Position numbers and translations under genes: made by a program. A stretch of DNA of 64,000 nucleotides from NCBI GenBank assembly GCA_050173345.1, contig JBFXKW010000005.1, forward strand, positions 62,001-126,000, given 5' to 3'. The notes under the pieces were generated by a model. The model was not told where the DNA came from. It ran no database searches and saw only the letters and a program-made list of their open reading frames with translations. Numbering within the stretch: position 1 is the stretch's first letter; every line of letters begins with the position of its first letter. The DNA is from SHWC01 sp050173345. GTDB lineage: Bacteria > Pseudomonadota > Alphaproteobacteria > UBA828. Positions 25,137 to 33,516 of this stretch are shown piece after piece.

Positions 25137-25982
25137 ATGGCGCACAAGCAGGGGCGCATCAAGCTGTCGGACGGCGCCGAGCTCAACTATCTCGAAGCCG
25201 GCGAGGGCGAGCCGATCCTGTTCATCCCGGGCTGGTCACAGAGCGCCGCCGAGTTCGGCCCGCAGCTCGACGACCTCTCCGACCGCTGGCGCGTGATCGC
25301 GCTCGACATGCGCGGCCACGGCGATTCGAGCAAGCCCGCGGGCGGCTACCGCATGTCGCGGCTCGGGCGGGACGTGCGCGAGGCCATCCTCGCGCTCGAC
25401 CTCAAGAACGTCTCGATCGGCGGGCACTCGATGGGCTCCTCGATCATCTGGAGCTATCACGACCAGTTCGGCCCCGACCGGCTCAAGCGCATCATGATCA
25501 TCGACCAGGGCGCCTGCCTCGTGCATCACGAGAGCTGGTCGGCCGAGGAGCGCGCCGCCTGCGGCTCGCTGTTCACGCCGAAGGAGCTTTACGACCTCGC
25601 GGTCTCGCTCGCCGGGCCGGACGGCGCCAAGACCACCGAGGGCATGGTGCGCGACATGTTCTTCACCAAGCGCTACCCGGAAGACCGCCTCACATGGGCG
25701 CTCGCCGAGAACCTCAAGATGCCGCGCGCCTATGCCGGGCACCTCCTGGTCAATCACTGCATGCAGGACTGGCGCGACGTGATCCCGGCGATAAAGCTAC
25801 CGACGCTGGTGTTCGCGGGCGAGGCGAGCTTCTTCGTGCCGGCCTCGCAGCGCTGGATCGCCGACCGCATACCGGGCGCGCGCTTCGAGGTGTTCGGCGC
25901 GAACGAGGGCGGCGGCCATTTCATGTTCATGGAGAACGCGCCCAAGTTCAACGCGCTGGTCCGCGATTTCGTGGGCGGCTGA
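25137..25982 (+). CDS. Alpha/beta hydrolase
   Basis: A 281-residue soluble hydrolase. The oxyanion-hole region ILFIPGWSQSA, the nucleophile elbow GGHSMGSS (Ser98), the acid strand region LPTLVFAGEASFFVP and the histidine in GGGHFMFMENAPKFN give a complete triad. The fold resembles haloalkane/haloperoxidase-like esterases; the substrate cannot be told. GAGGGGGAGG is a strong RBS for the chosen ATG; upstream in-frame sequence belongs to a repeat. It stands alone between two repeat elements. Confidence 0.88.
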   Translation: MAHKQGRIKLSDGAELNYLEAGEGEPILFIPGWSQSAAEFGPQLDDLSDRWRVIALDMRGHGDSSKPAGGYRMSRLGRDVREAILALDLKNVSIGGHSMGSSIIWSYHDQFGPDRLKRIMIIDQGACLVHHESWSAEERAACGSLFTPKELYDLAVSLAGPDGAKTTEGMVRDMFFTKRYPEDRLTWALAENLKMPRAYAGHLLVNHCMQDWRDVIPAIKLPTLVFAGEASFFVPASQRWIADRIPGARFEVFGANEGGGHFMFMENAPKFNALVRDFVGG

Positions 25983-25997
25983 GGGCAGGCCCATACC

Positions 25998-26097
25998 CAA
26001 ATCGTCATCGCCCGGCTTGACCGGGCGATCCAGAAGGCTTCGGGAACCGCTGTGCCGCCCCCTGGATGCCCCGCCTGCGCGGGGCATGACGATTGGG
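25998..26097. repeat. Intergenic palindromic element, family C (copy 2)
   Basis: Ends AAATCGTCATCGCCCGG and GGGGCATGACGATTGGG are inverted relative to each other, each with an inner hairpin (CGCCCGGCTTGACCGGGCG on the left, GCCCCGCCTGCGCGGGGC on the right). It lies between the convergent alpha/beta hydrolase and ilvE genes. Confidence 0.75.
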
Positions 26098-26116
26098 AGG
26101 AGAGGCCGGCCGCCGC

Positions 26117-26998
26117 TCAGCTTGGCTGGCGTACGACCCTGTCGTAGTCGTCCATGAGCTGGCGGGTGATCGGGCCGACCTGGTAGTTATACTGGTCGAT
26201 CTCGCCGACCGGCGTCACCTCGGCGGCGGTGCCGGTGAGGAACACCTCGTCGGCCTGCGCGAGCTCGTTCGGGTCGATGGCGCGCTCGGTCACCTCGACG
26301 CCGCGCTTGCGCGCCAGTTCCATCACGGTGCGGCGCGTGATGCCGTCGAGGAAGCAGTCGGCGGTCGGGGTGTGCAGCGCGCCGTTCTTGGCGATGAAGA
26401 TGTTGGCACCGGTCGCCTCGGCGAGCCGGCCGCGCCAGTCATACATCAGCGCGTCGTGATAGCCCTTCGCCTCGGCCTTGTGCTTGGAGAGCGTGCAGAT
26501 CATATAGAGCCCGGCCGCCTTGGCCTTGACCGGCGCGGTGTCGGGCGCCGGCCGCTTCCAGTCCGACACCGTCAGCTTGATGCCCTTGGTGCGCGCCTCG
26601 TCGCCGAAATAGCGCGGCCATTGCCAGGCCGCGACCGCGACGTGGATCTTGGTGTGCTGCGCCGAGACGCCCATCTGCTCCGGGCCGCGCCAGGCGATCG
26701 GCCGGACATAGCCGTCGACGATGCCGTTCTTCGCAACCACCTCGTTGCACGCGGCGTCGATCTGCTCGGGCGTGTAGGGAATCTCGAAGCCAAGCTGCCC
26801 GGCCGAGAAGAACAGCCGCTCGGTATGCGGCCGGAGCTTGAAGATGCGCCGCTCATAGGCCCGCTCGCCCTCGAATACCGCGCTCGCATAGTGCATGGCG
26901 TGGCTCAGGATGTGGATGCGCGCCTCGCGCCAGGGCACCAGCTGCCCGTCCAGCCAGATGACGCCGTCGCGATCGTCGTAGGGCACGAGGTCCGCCAT
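26117..26998 (-). CDS. ilvE: Branched-chain amino acid aminotransferase
   Basis: A 293-residue fold-type IV PLP enzyme that interconverts branched-chain amino acids and their 2-oxo acids. WLDGQLVPW, HYASAVFEGERAY, the PLP-lysine region SKHKAEAKGYHDALM and EATGANIFIAKNGALHTP are landmarks; LTGTAAEVTPV near the end contacts the cofactor phosphate. The ATG at 26998 (MADLVPYDDRDG) follows AGGATCAGG; an in-frame start ten codons upstream is less likely. D-amino-acid aminotransferase is the main alternative in this fold, but length and motifs favour IlvE. Confidence 0.94.
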   Translation of the reverse strand: MADLVPYDDRDGVIWLDGQLVPWREARIHILSHAMHYASAVFEGERAYERRIFKLRPHTERLFFSAGQLGFEIPYTPEQIDAACNEVVAKNGIVDGYVRPIAWRGPEQMGVSAQHTKIHVAVAAWQWPRYFGDEARTKGIKLTVSDWKRPAPDTAPVKAKAAGLYMICTLSKHKAEAKGYHDALMYDWRGRLAEATGANIFIAKNGALHTPTADCFLDGITRRTVMELARKRGVEVTERAIDPNELAQADEVFLTGTAAEVTPVGEIDQYNYQVGPITRQLMDDYDRVVRQPS

Positions 26999-27103
26999 GA
27001 CACCTGATCCTCTAAGCTGGGCCCGCACCGCATGCCGGGCCTCGAAGCGGGGAGAGCGTTCGTAGTATCCTCAAAGCTGTTGCCATGGCTAGCACCCGGA
27101 CGT

Positions 27104-27130
27104 ATTTAAGTCAACATGGCTGACATAAAT
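27104..27130. promoter_or_regulatory. Operator-like inverted repeat over the marR start codon
   Basis: ATTTAAGTCA (27104-27113) and TGACATAAAT (27121-27130) form an inverted repeat with 9 of 10 matching positions and a 7-base spacer that contains the marR ATG. It is strongly AT-rich against its surroundings. MarR dimers typically bind such palindromes and repress their own gene, so autoregulation is likely. Confidence 0.6.
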
Positions 27131-27601
27131 ACCGGCCCCAATCCGCTGTTCCTGCGCGAGGACCAGCTTCACCAGGGCATGGAGCTGCTGTTCTATGCCT
27201 ATCGCGATTTCACCGCCGAGTGCGACGCCATCCTCGCCACCTATGGCTTCGGCCGCGCGCATCACCGGGTGATCTACTTCGTCGGCCGCTACCCGTCGCT
27301 CTCGGTGAGCGAGCTGCTCGCCATCCTGCGCATCACCAAGCAGAGCCTGTCGCGCGTGCTCGGCGAACTGGTGGGTCAGGGCTTCGTCTCGTCGCAGCCG
27401 AGCCCGAAGGACCGGCGCAAGCGCATGCTGGAGCTGACCGAGAAGGGCCGTGCGCTGGAGAGCCGGCTCTCCACCGTGCAGCGCGCCTGCATCGCGCGCG
27501 CCTATCGCGAGGCCGGCGGCGAGGCGGTCGCAGGCTTCCGCAAGGTGCTGCTCGGCATCCTCAACGCGGACGACCGCAGGCGCTTCGAGCGCGGCGGCTG
27601 A
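27116..27601 (+). CDS. MarR-family transcriptional regulator
   Basis: A 161-residue winged-helix protein. SVSELLAILRITKQSLSRVL is the recognition helix region and SPKDRRKRMLELTEKGRAL is the wing with the conserved D-R-R. It is preceded by an operator-like palindrome and followed 20 bases later by a glutathione transferase gene, a layout typical of regulators controlling detoxification. A thiol-reactive or quinone ligand is plausible; no sensing cysteine motif stands out. Confidence 0.92.
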   Translation: MADINTGPNPLFLREDQLHQGMELLFYAYRDFTAECDAILATYGFGRAHHRVIYFVGRYPSLSVSELLAILRITKQSLSRVLGELVGQGFVSSQPSPKDRRKRMLELTEKGRALESRLSTVQRACIARAYREAGGEAVAGFRKVLLGILNADDRRRFERGG

Positions 27602-27621
27602 ACGAGGTCCGGAGAGCGAAC

Positions 27622-28590
27622 ATGGGCCAGATGGTGGACGGGCAATGGCGGCGCGAGGACCAGCTCGTCGCCTCGGGTGACCGCTTCGAGCGGGCGGCCA
27701 CCAAGTTCCACGGCCGGATCGAGCCGGGCGGCCGCTTCCCGCCCGAGGCCGGGCGCTACCACCTCTACGTCTCGCTCGCCTGCCCGTGGGCGCATCGCGC
27801 GCTGATCTTGCGCAAGCTCAAGAAGCTCGAAGGCATGATCTCGCTCTCCGTCACGCACTGGCTGATGGCGGAGAACGGCTGGAGCTTCGAGCCCGGCGAA
27901 GGCGTGGTGCCCGATGCGGTCGGCGGCGCGCGCTATTTGCACGAGGTCTACGCCAAGGCCGATCCCAATTTCACCGGCCGGGTCACCGTGCCGGTACTGC
28001 TCGACAAGCGGAGCGGCCAGATCGTCAACAACGAATCCTCCGAGATCATCCGCTTCTTCAACAGCGCGTTCGATGCCGTCGGCGCCGCGCCCGGCGACTT
28101 CTATCCCGAGCCCTTGCGCGCCGAGATCGACCGCGTGAATGCGCGCGTCTACGACACGCTCAACAACGGCGTCTACAAGGCCGGCTTCGCGCGCTCGCAG
28201 GCCGCCTACGAGGCCGCCGTCGGCCCCTTGTTCGACACCACGGACTGGCTCGAAGACCGGCTTTCGCACCAGCCCTTCCTGTGCGGCGATATCGTCACCG
28301 AGGCGGACTGGCGGCTGTTCACCACCCTCGTCCGCTTCGATGCGGCCTATCACGGCCATTTCAAGTGCAACCTGCGCCGGCTGATCGACTATCCCGCGCT
28401 CTGGGACTATGCGCGTGCGCTCTACCAGGTGCCGGGCGTGGCCGAGACCGTCGATCTCGGCCACATCAAGCGGCACTACTACATGAGCCACACCACCCTG
28501 AACCCGAGCCGCATCGTGCCCATCGGGCCCGCGCTCGATTTCGGCGCACCCGTGTCGCAGCGGCGCGCGGCGCCGTCCTGGGCGGCGTGA
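27622..28590 (+). CDS. Glutathionyl-hydroquinone reductase (Xi-class GST, YqjG/ECM4 type)
   Basis: A 322-residue cytoplasmic protein. The catalytic cysteine C54 lies in VSLACPWAHRALI; THWLMAENGWSF and YTVPVLLDK-like (VTVPVLLDKRSGQIVNNESSEIIRFFN) are typical of the Xi class. The C-terminal helical domain contains NNGVYKAGFARSQAAYE and HIKRHYYMSHTTLNPSRIVPIGP. These enzymes reduce glutathionyl-hydroquinones to free hydroquinones. The upstream marR gene probably controls it. gshA at 40 kb supplies the first step of glutathione synthesis. Confidence 0.93.
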   Translation: MGQMVDGQWRREDQLVASGDRFERAATKFHGRIEPGGRFPPEAGRYHLYVSLACPWAHRALILRKLKKLEGMISLSVTHWLMAENGWSFEPGEGVVPDAVGGARYLHEVYAKADPNFTGRVTVPVLLDKRSGQIVNNESSEIIRFFNSAFDAVGAAPGDFYPEPLRAEIDRVNARVYDTLNNGVYKAGFARSQAAYEAAVGPLFDTTDWLEDRLSHQPFLCGDIVTEADWRLFTTLVRFDAAYHGHFKCNLRRLIDYPALWDYARALYQVPGVAETVDLGHIKRHYYMSHTTLNPSRIVPIGPALDFGAPVSQRRAAPSWAA

Positions 28591-28634
28591 GCGCCACTGG
28601 CCCCTCCTCCGCCGGCTCCCTATAATCCTTCGCC

Positions 28635-29378
28635 ATGAAGAGCGAGAGCGCCGTGGCCGGTGCGGCCGAGGCGGCGGCGGACGAGGTTCGCCACATCCTC
28701 GTGGTCGATGACGACGACCGCCTGCGCACCCTGATCGCGCGCTATCTGGGCGACAATGGCTACCGCGTGACCGGCGCGTCCGATGCGGCCGATGCCCGCG
28801 CCAAGCTCGCCGGCATGGCGTTCGACCTGATAATCGTCGACGTGATGATGCCGGGCGAGGATGGCGTCGCGCTGACCCGCTCGCTCCGGCAGACCCGCGA
28901 CCTGCCGATCCTGATGCTGACCGCGATGGGCGAGCCGGAGGACCGCATCGCCGGCCTCGAGGCCGGCGCCGACGACTACCTGCCGAAGCCGTTCGAGCCG
29001 CGCGAGCTCTTGCTCAGGATCGCGACCATCCTGCGCCGCGCCAGCCCGCCGCGCCGCCCGGCCGCGCCTGCTTCGACACGGCTTCGCCTCGGCGCCCATC
29101 GTTTCGACCCCGCGCAAGGCGTCTTGACCAGGGGCGCGCAGCCGGTGCGCCTGACCACGGCGGAAGCGAGCCTCTTGCGCATCTTCGCCGCCGCGCCGGG
29201 GCAGACGCTGAGCCGCGACGCGCTGTGCGAGGAGATCGGCGCCGACCCGACGGGGCGCGCGCTCGACGTGCAGATCAACCGGCTGCGCCGCAAGATCGAG
29301 CCCAAGCCCAAGGAGCCGCGCTACCTGATCACGGTGTGGGGCGAGGGCTACGAGCTGCGGCCCGACCGCGACGGCTGA
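28635..29378 (+). CDS. OmpR-family DNA-binding response regulator
   Basis: A 247-residue regulator. The receiver domain (about 19-135) has acidic D25-D27, phosphorylation site D69 (LIIVDVMMPGEDG) and the lysine in DDYLPKPF. The C-terminal winged-helix domain (about 150-243) includes RLTTAEASLLRIFAAAPGQTLSRDAL and VQINRLRRKIEP. The sequence looks like the OmpR partner of an EnvZ-type kinase, which follows 27 bases later. Target genes are unknown. Confidence 0.94.
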   Translation: MKSESAVAGAAEAAADEVRHILVVDDDDRLRTLIARYLGDNGYRVTGASDAADARAKLAGMAFDLIIVDVMMPGEDGVALTRSLRQTRDLPILMLTAMGEPEDRIAGLEAGADDYLPKPFEPRELLLRIATILRRASPPRRPAAPASTRLRLGAHRFDPAQGVLTRGAQPVRLTTAEASLLRIFAAAPGQTLSRDALCEEIGADPTGRALDVQINRLRRKIEPKPKEPRYLITVWGEGYELRPDRDG

Positions 29379-29405
29379 GCGAAGGCGCCGGGAGCCGAAC
29401 CCGCC

Positions 29406-30731
29406 ATGCTCTCCCTCAAGCGATTCCTGCCGCGCAGCCTGTTCTGGCGCTCGTTCCTGATCGTGCTGATCCCGGTCATCTTCCTGCAGGGCGCGGTGGC
29501 GCTGCTGTTCTTCGAGCGCCACCTCGAGAACATGAGCCGGCGGCTCGCGCTCGGCGTCGCGGGCGACGTCGCCTTCCTGGTCGATTCGCTGCGCGCCGTC
29601 GACGATCCCGTGCTGCGCGAGTGGATCATCCTGCGCGCGCGCGAGGACATGCAGGTCAGGCTCGAGCGCGGCGAGACGGCACCGCTGCAGCCGTTCGTCG
29701 AGGGCCACGACGCCGGCATCGCCGCGGGCGCGCTCTACCGGGCGCTCAACGAGAGGATGCCGTTCCCGATCGAGGTGCGCGAGGAGCGCGGCCCCGACCG
29801 TTTCATCACGCGCATCGGCATGCCCGACGGCACGATCACGTTCGACATCGGGCGCAAGCGGCTCGAAGGCTCGACCACGCACATCTTCTTCGTCTGGATG
29901 GTCGGCGCGGCCGCGCTGATCACCGGCATCGCGGTGATCTTCCTGCGCAACCAGCTCAGGCCGGTGTCGCGGCTCGCGCGCGCCGCGGAAGCGTTCGGCA
30001 AGGGCCGCCCGGTCAACTGGCTGAAGCCGTCGGGCGCCGCCGAGGTGCGCCAGGCGACCGCGGCCTTCCTCGAAATGCAGGAGCGCATCACGCGCCAGAT
30101 CGCGCAGCGCACCGAGATGCTGGCCGGCGTCTCGCACGATCTGCGCGCGCCCTTGACCCGCATGCGCTTGGAGCTTGCCCTGCTCGCCGCCGACCCCAAG
30201 CACGAGGCCGACATCCGGGCGCTCGACAACGACGTCGCCGAGATGGAGCGCATGATCGACGAGTATCTCGCCTTCGCGCGCGGCCAGGGCGGCGAGGCGC
30301 CGGTCGAGATCGACCTTGCCAGCCTGCTCGACGACGTGGTGTCGGGCGCGAGCCGGCGCGGCGCCGCGATCGCGCTCGAGACCGAGCGGCCGCTCGCCGT
30401 CACCCTGCGTGCCGGCGCGATCAAGCGCTGCGTCACCAACCTGGTCGACAACGCGATCCGCTATGGCGGCGCGGTCAAGGTGGCGGCGATGCGGCACGAC
30501 GCGGCGATCGAGATCGCGGTCGAGGATGACGGGCCGGGCATCCCCGAGCGCGACCGCGAAAAGGTGTTCCGCCCGTTCGTCAGGCTCGACGCGGCGCGCA
30601 GCCCGAACCGCAGCGGCACCGGGCTCGGCCTCGCCATCGCGCGCGACATCGCACGCGGCCATGGCGGCGACGTGACCTTGAGCGAAGCGGTCGGCGGCGG
30701 CGTCCGCGTCGTGCTCAGGCTGCCGGTGTGA
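29406..30731 (+). CDS. EnvZ-type membrane sensor histidine kinase
   Basis: A 441-residue kinase paired with the preceding regulator. TM1 is about residues 13-36, a periplasmic sensor follows (about 37-155), TM2 is about 160-182 and then a HAMP linker. Phosphorylated H244 sits in GVSHDLRAPLTRMRLEL, the EnvZ-like H-box; the ATPase domain has NLVDNAIRYGG, DDGPGIP and GTGLGLAIARDI. The signal is unknown; the EnvZ style suggests envelope or osmotic sensing. The gene ends just before a family A repeat. Confidence 0.94.
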   Translation: MLSLKRFLPRSLFWRSFLIVLIPVIFLQGAVALLFFERHLENMSRRLALGVAGDVAFLVDSLRAVDDPVLREWIILRAREDMQVRLERGETAPLQPFVEGHDAGIAAGALYRALNERMPFPIEVREERGPDRFITRIGMPDGTITFDIGRKRLEGSTTHIFFVWMVGAAALITGIAVIFLRNQLRPVSRLARAAEAFGKGRPVNWLKPSGAAEVRQATAAFLEMQERITRQIAQRTEMLAGVSHDLRAPLTRMRLELALLAADPKHEADIRALDNDVAEMERMIDEYLAFARGQGGEAPVEIDLASLLDDVVSGASRRGAAIALETERPLAVTLRAGAIKRCVTNLVDNAIRYGGAVKVAAMRHDAAIEIAVEDDGPGIPERDREKVFRPFVRLDAARSPNRSGTGLGLAIARDIARGHGGDVTLSEAVGGGVRVVLRLPV

Positions 30732-30733
30732 GG

Positions 30734-30822
30734 ACCCTAACCCTAACCCTCTCCCGCGCGGCGGGAGAGGGATACGGAGGCTTGGCGAGCGATCAGCGAG
30801 CCTAGCCGAAGTTGGGTGAGGG
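30734..30822. repeat. Intergenic palindromic element, family A (copy 2, short form)
   Basis: Begins ACCCTAACCCTAACCCTCTC and ends GTTGGGTGAGGGC. From 30760 to 30822 it is nearly identical to bases 13657-13718, differing mainly at the loop (GATCA versus AAAA) between GGCGAGC and GCGAGCCTAGCC. It lies between the convergent kinase and TetR genes. Confidence 0.8.
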
Positions 30823-30844
30823 CCGGCCCCGGCCCAACGTCATC

Positions 30845-31471
30845 TCAGCCCTCGGCCGTCGCCTCATGCTCCCGCGTTGCGCCGGGGCCGAGGCGGCAGA
30901 GCGCGCGGACCAGCCGGTCGGCGCGGCGCAGATGGCCGTCGAGCGTCTTCATGGTACGCGCCATGTCTTCGCTGTCGTCGTCGAGCCAGACCCGCAGCGT
31001 ATCGGCATAGATCAGCGCGAGGCCCTTGCGGCGGAGCGCGCCGAGCGGGCCCGACGCCGACAGCCCGGCGCTCTCCAGCATGACGGTGAGCGAGCGATGC
31101 ATGGCGCAGGCGCCGGTCAGCGCCGCCTCGGCGTCCAAGCACGAGCCGCGCAGGATCGAGCGCAGGCCCTCCTTGTAGGGCGCGAGCGCATCGAGCCGGC
31201 GCATCACCACGTCGAACAGGCGCTCGGTCGCCGGGCGATCCGCCAGCGCCTCGTCGCTTCCCTCGGCCACGGCGCGGTCGATGCGGCGCGCGAAGGCCGC
31301 GACGATCGACGCCTTGGCCGGATAACTGTCGAGCAGCGCCGCCAGCGAGATGCCGGCGCGCTCGGCGATGTCGGCGAGCCCGACCGACTGCCAGCGCCGC
31401 TCGGCCGCAAGCGCCAGCGCCGCCTCGACCGGATCGGGGCTGCGCGTCGCACGTTTCGATTTTCTCGGCAT
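30845..31471 (-). CDS. TetR-family transcriptional regulator
   Basis: A 208-residue protein with an N-terminal three-helix DNA-binding domain (VGLADIAERAGISLAALLDSYPAKASIVAAF, about residues 29-60) and an all-helical ligand domain. The C-terminal part (WLDDDSEDMARTMKTLDGHL) somewhat resembles COQ9/TetR-like proteins. No obvious target gene pairs with it; proC follows downstream in the same direction order on the minus strand. Ligand unknown. AGGGAGCG precedes the ATG. Confidence 0.82.
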   Translation of the reverse strand: MPRKSKRATRSPDPVEAALALAAERRWQSVGLADIAERAGISLAALLDSYPAKASIVAAFARRIDRAVAEGSDEALADRPATERLFDVVMRRLDALAPYKEGLRSILRGSCLDAEAALTGACAMHRSLTVMLESAGLSASGPLGALRRKGLALIYADTLRVWLDDDSEDMARTMKTLDGHLRRADRLVRALCRLGPGATREHEATAEG

Positions 31472-31524
31472 GGTCGCTCCCTGGAGAAAAGCTAGGGCGG
31501 CCGACCGGCGCGGTCAAACCCCGC

Positions 31525-32352
31525 TCAGCTGGCAAGCTCGCGCGAGCGGCGGGTTGCGGCGGCGACGGCGCGGGCCAGCAGCGGCGCGAGGCCGTCCTTC
31601 GCCATCAGCACGTCGAGTGCCGCCTGGGTGGTGCCGCCCGGGCTCGTGACGTTGCGGCGCAGCTCGTCCGGCGCCGTGCCGGATTCGAGCGCGAGCGCGC
31701 CCGAGCCCGCGACCGTGACGAGGGCGAGCCTGGCAGCCAGCGGCGCGGGCAGGCCGGCCTCGACGCCGGCCGCGGCCAGCGCCTCGATCATCAGGAAAAC
31801 ATAGGCGGGGCCGCTGCCCGAGACCGCAGTCACCGCGTCCATCATCGCCTCGTCCTCGACCCAGGCGACCTCGCCGACCGCGGCGAGCAAGGTCGAGGCG
31901 CGCTCGCGCATCGGGGCGGTCACCCGCGCATTGGGGCAGGCGACCGTGATGCCGCGCCCGATCGCCGCCGGCGTGTTCGGCATGGCGCGCACCACGGGCA
32001 CGTCGCCGAGCAGGCGCGTGAACGAGCCGATGGTGCGCCCCGCCGCGATCGAGAGCACGAGGGCGCCCGTGCCGGCCAGCGCGCGATAGGCCGGCGCGAC
32101 CTGGTCCATGACCTGCGGCTTGACCGCGAAGACGAGCACGCCAGGGTTGAAGCCCGCGGGCACGGCGGCAGCGTCTGGCAGCACGCTGACGCCGAGCGCC
32201 GCGCCGCGCGCCGCGGCGGCCTTGTCCGGCTCGATCACGATGGCGTCCGCCGGCCTGAGCGCGCCGCGCAGCCAACCGGCAAGCAGCGCGCCGCCCATCT
32301 TGCCGCCGCCGATCAGGAGCACGCCGGGCGGCAGCGCGCCGGCCCGCGTCAT
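31525..32352 (-). CDS. proC: Pyrroline-5-carboxylate reductase
   Basis: A 275-residue cytoplasmic NAD(P)H enzyme for the last step of proline synthesis. The Rossmann motif is LLIGGGKMGGALL (about 12-24); FAVKPQVMDQVAP, VRAMPNTPAAIGRG and the C-terminal ALDVLMAKDGLAPLL, with the preceding NVTSPGGTTQ, are diagnostic. The ATG has no obvious RBS; a 13-bp hairpin lies 12 bases upstream on this strand. Order ubiK-ybjN-like-proC on the minus strand may be one transcript. Confidence 0.95.
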   Translation of the reverse strand: MTRAGALPPGVLLIGGGKMGGALLAGWLRGALRPADAIVIEPDKAAAARGAALGVSVLPDAAAVPAGFNPGVLVFAVKPQVMDQVAPAYRALAGTGALVLSIAAGRTIGSFTRLLGDVPVVRAMPNTPAAIGRGITVACPNARVTAPMRERASTLLAAVGEVAWVEDEAMMDAVTAVSGSGPAYVFLMIEALAAAGVEAGLPAPLAARLALVTVAGSGALALESGTAPDELRRNVTSPGGTTQAALDVLMAKDGLAPLLARAVAAATRRSRELAS

Positions 32353-32363
32353 GGGGTTATTTT

Positions 32364-32393
32364 GCCACGATGATCGAAGACGATCATCGTGGC
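32364..32393 (-). promoter_or_regulatory. Perfect 13-bp hairpin in the proC leader
   Basis: GCCACGATGATCG (32364-32376) pairs with CGATCATCGTGGC (32381-32393), loop of four bases. On the minus strand it ends 11 bases before the proC ATG. There is no T-tract after it, so it may affect ribosome access or mRNA stability rather than terminate. Confidence 0.5.
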
Positions 32394-32467
32394 GCCCTCA
32401 GTCGCCGGGCGCGCGTATTCACGCGCTTGGCTTTCGCCGCTTGCGCGGCGCGGCGCGGTCGCGCCGG

Positions 32468-32502
32468 CCAAGCCTCGTTGAGCCAAGCTCATCGAGGCTT
32501 GG
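32468..32502 (-). terminator. Long hairpin immediately after the ybjN-like stop codon
   Basis: CCAAGCCTCG (32468-32477) pairs with CGAGGCTTGG (32493-32502); after one T/T mismatch, TGAGC pairs with GCTCA around a CAA loop. It directly abuts the stop codon at 32503-32505. No U-tract is present, so it could be a weak terminator or an mRNA 3'-end stabiliser. Confidence 0.4.
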
Positions 32503-33006
32503 TTAAGCTTCTCCGGCGGTCTCGAAGACCGCGGCCTCGACCGCCTCGATCGGCGTCTTGCCCGCCCAGATGACGTGCTGGAAGGCCGGGTAGAAGCGCT
32601 CGCACTCGGTCACCGCGGTGCGGATGAGGTCTTCGATCTGGTCGCCGCTCGGCATCAGGCCGTTCGGGAACAGCATGGCGTGGCGGAAGGTCGGCTGGCC
32701 CTCCTCGAGCCAGAGGTCGAAATGGCCGATCCACAGCCGCTCGTTGATCATGGCGAGCAGCGGGAAGATGCGCTCGCGCATCTCGCGCGGCACGCGCATG
32801 TCGAAGGCGCAGGAGAAATGCAGGCCGGCGATGTCCGGCCGGTAGGCGAACCAGAGCTGGTAGGCGCACCAGCGGCCGGAGAACTCGGCCGCGAGGTCGT
32901 CGTCGCCGCAGCGCTCGAAGGGCAGCTCGTTGGTTGCGATGACCTGCTCGACGATATCGACCGGGTGGTGGAAACGGCTGACAGCCGCCGTCTGCGTTCG
33001 GGCCAT
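32503..33006 (-). CDS. YbjN domain-containing protein
   Basis: A 167-residue soluble protein with the YbjN/type III secretion chaperone-like alpha-beta fold: a 'HPVDIVEQVIATNELPFER' helix, mixed strands around WCAYQLWFAYRPDIAGLHFSC, and the closing FYPAFQHVIWAGKTPIEAVEAA that is characteristic of alphaproteobacterial YbjN proteins. Molecular role is unknown. Linkage with proC and ubiK is a recurring arrangement in this class. Confidence 0.85.
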   Translation of the reverse strand: MARTQTAAVSRFHHPVDIVEQVIATNELPFERCGDDDLAAEFSGRWCAYQLWFAYRPDIAGLHFSCAFDMRVPREMRERIFPLLAMINERLWIGHFDLWLEEGQPTFRHAMLFPNGLMPSGDQIEDLIRTAVTECERFYPAFQHVIWAGKTPIEAVEAAVFETAGEA

Positions 33007-33148
33007 GGCGCCCCCTCATGCATGATCCCCGGAAGGGATACTGCTAGATTTAGGGGTGGCCGGCGTGCCTGCCCCTATATCAACGTGAGGACACCATAAG
33101 ATGGGTAAGAGGGGAAAGGGAAGCCCAAAATATCGGGTCGGCTCCGGC

Positions 33149-33412
33149 TCAGGGCGTCGATTCCCTGGCCGAAAGCGCAGCCTCCAGGCGGGCGACCCGA
33201 GCCTCCAGCGCCTCCTGCTCGGCGCGCGCCTTGGCCGCGATCGCCTTGACCGCCTCGAACTCGTCGCGGCTCACCAGGTCCATCGAGGCGAGCGCGCGCT
33301 CGAGCTGGCGGCGGAAGGCGGCCTCGACCTCGTGCCGCACGCCCTGGGCGCCGCCCATCGCGCCGCCGAACATGCGGGCAAGGTCGTCGATCAGCCGGCT
33401 GTCGAACTGCAT
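33149..33412 (-). CDS. ubiK: Ubiquinone biosynthesis accessory factor UbiK
   Basis: An 87-residue protein: a short N-terminal amphipathic helix (MQFDSRLIDDLARMFGGAMG), then a membrane-fusion-like BMFP region and a C-terminal coiled coil (FEAVKAIAAKARAEQEALEARVARLEAAL). UbiK binds UbiJ and lipids and helps the ubiquinone-synthesis complex. The ATG at 33412 is preceded by a strong GGGAGGGGG; the longer frame upstream is not family-like. Divergent from hldD. Confidence 0.9.
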   Translation of the reverse strand: MQFDSRLIDDLARMFGGAMGGAQGVRHEVEAAFRRQLERALASMDLVSRDEFEAVKAIAAKARAEQEALEARVARLEAALSARESTP

Positions 33413-33516
33413 GGCGCGTCCCCCTCCCGGATCTGGCGCCCGATCACTATGCGAGCCGCCCGCCGGCCCGGCAACCGCAACTTGCCGCGCCAAAGGGCCG
33501 CGCCTATAACCGCGCC

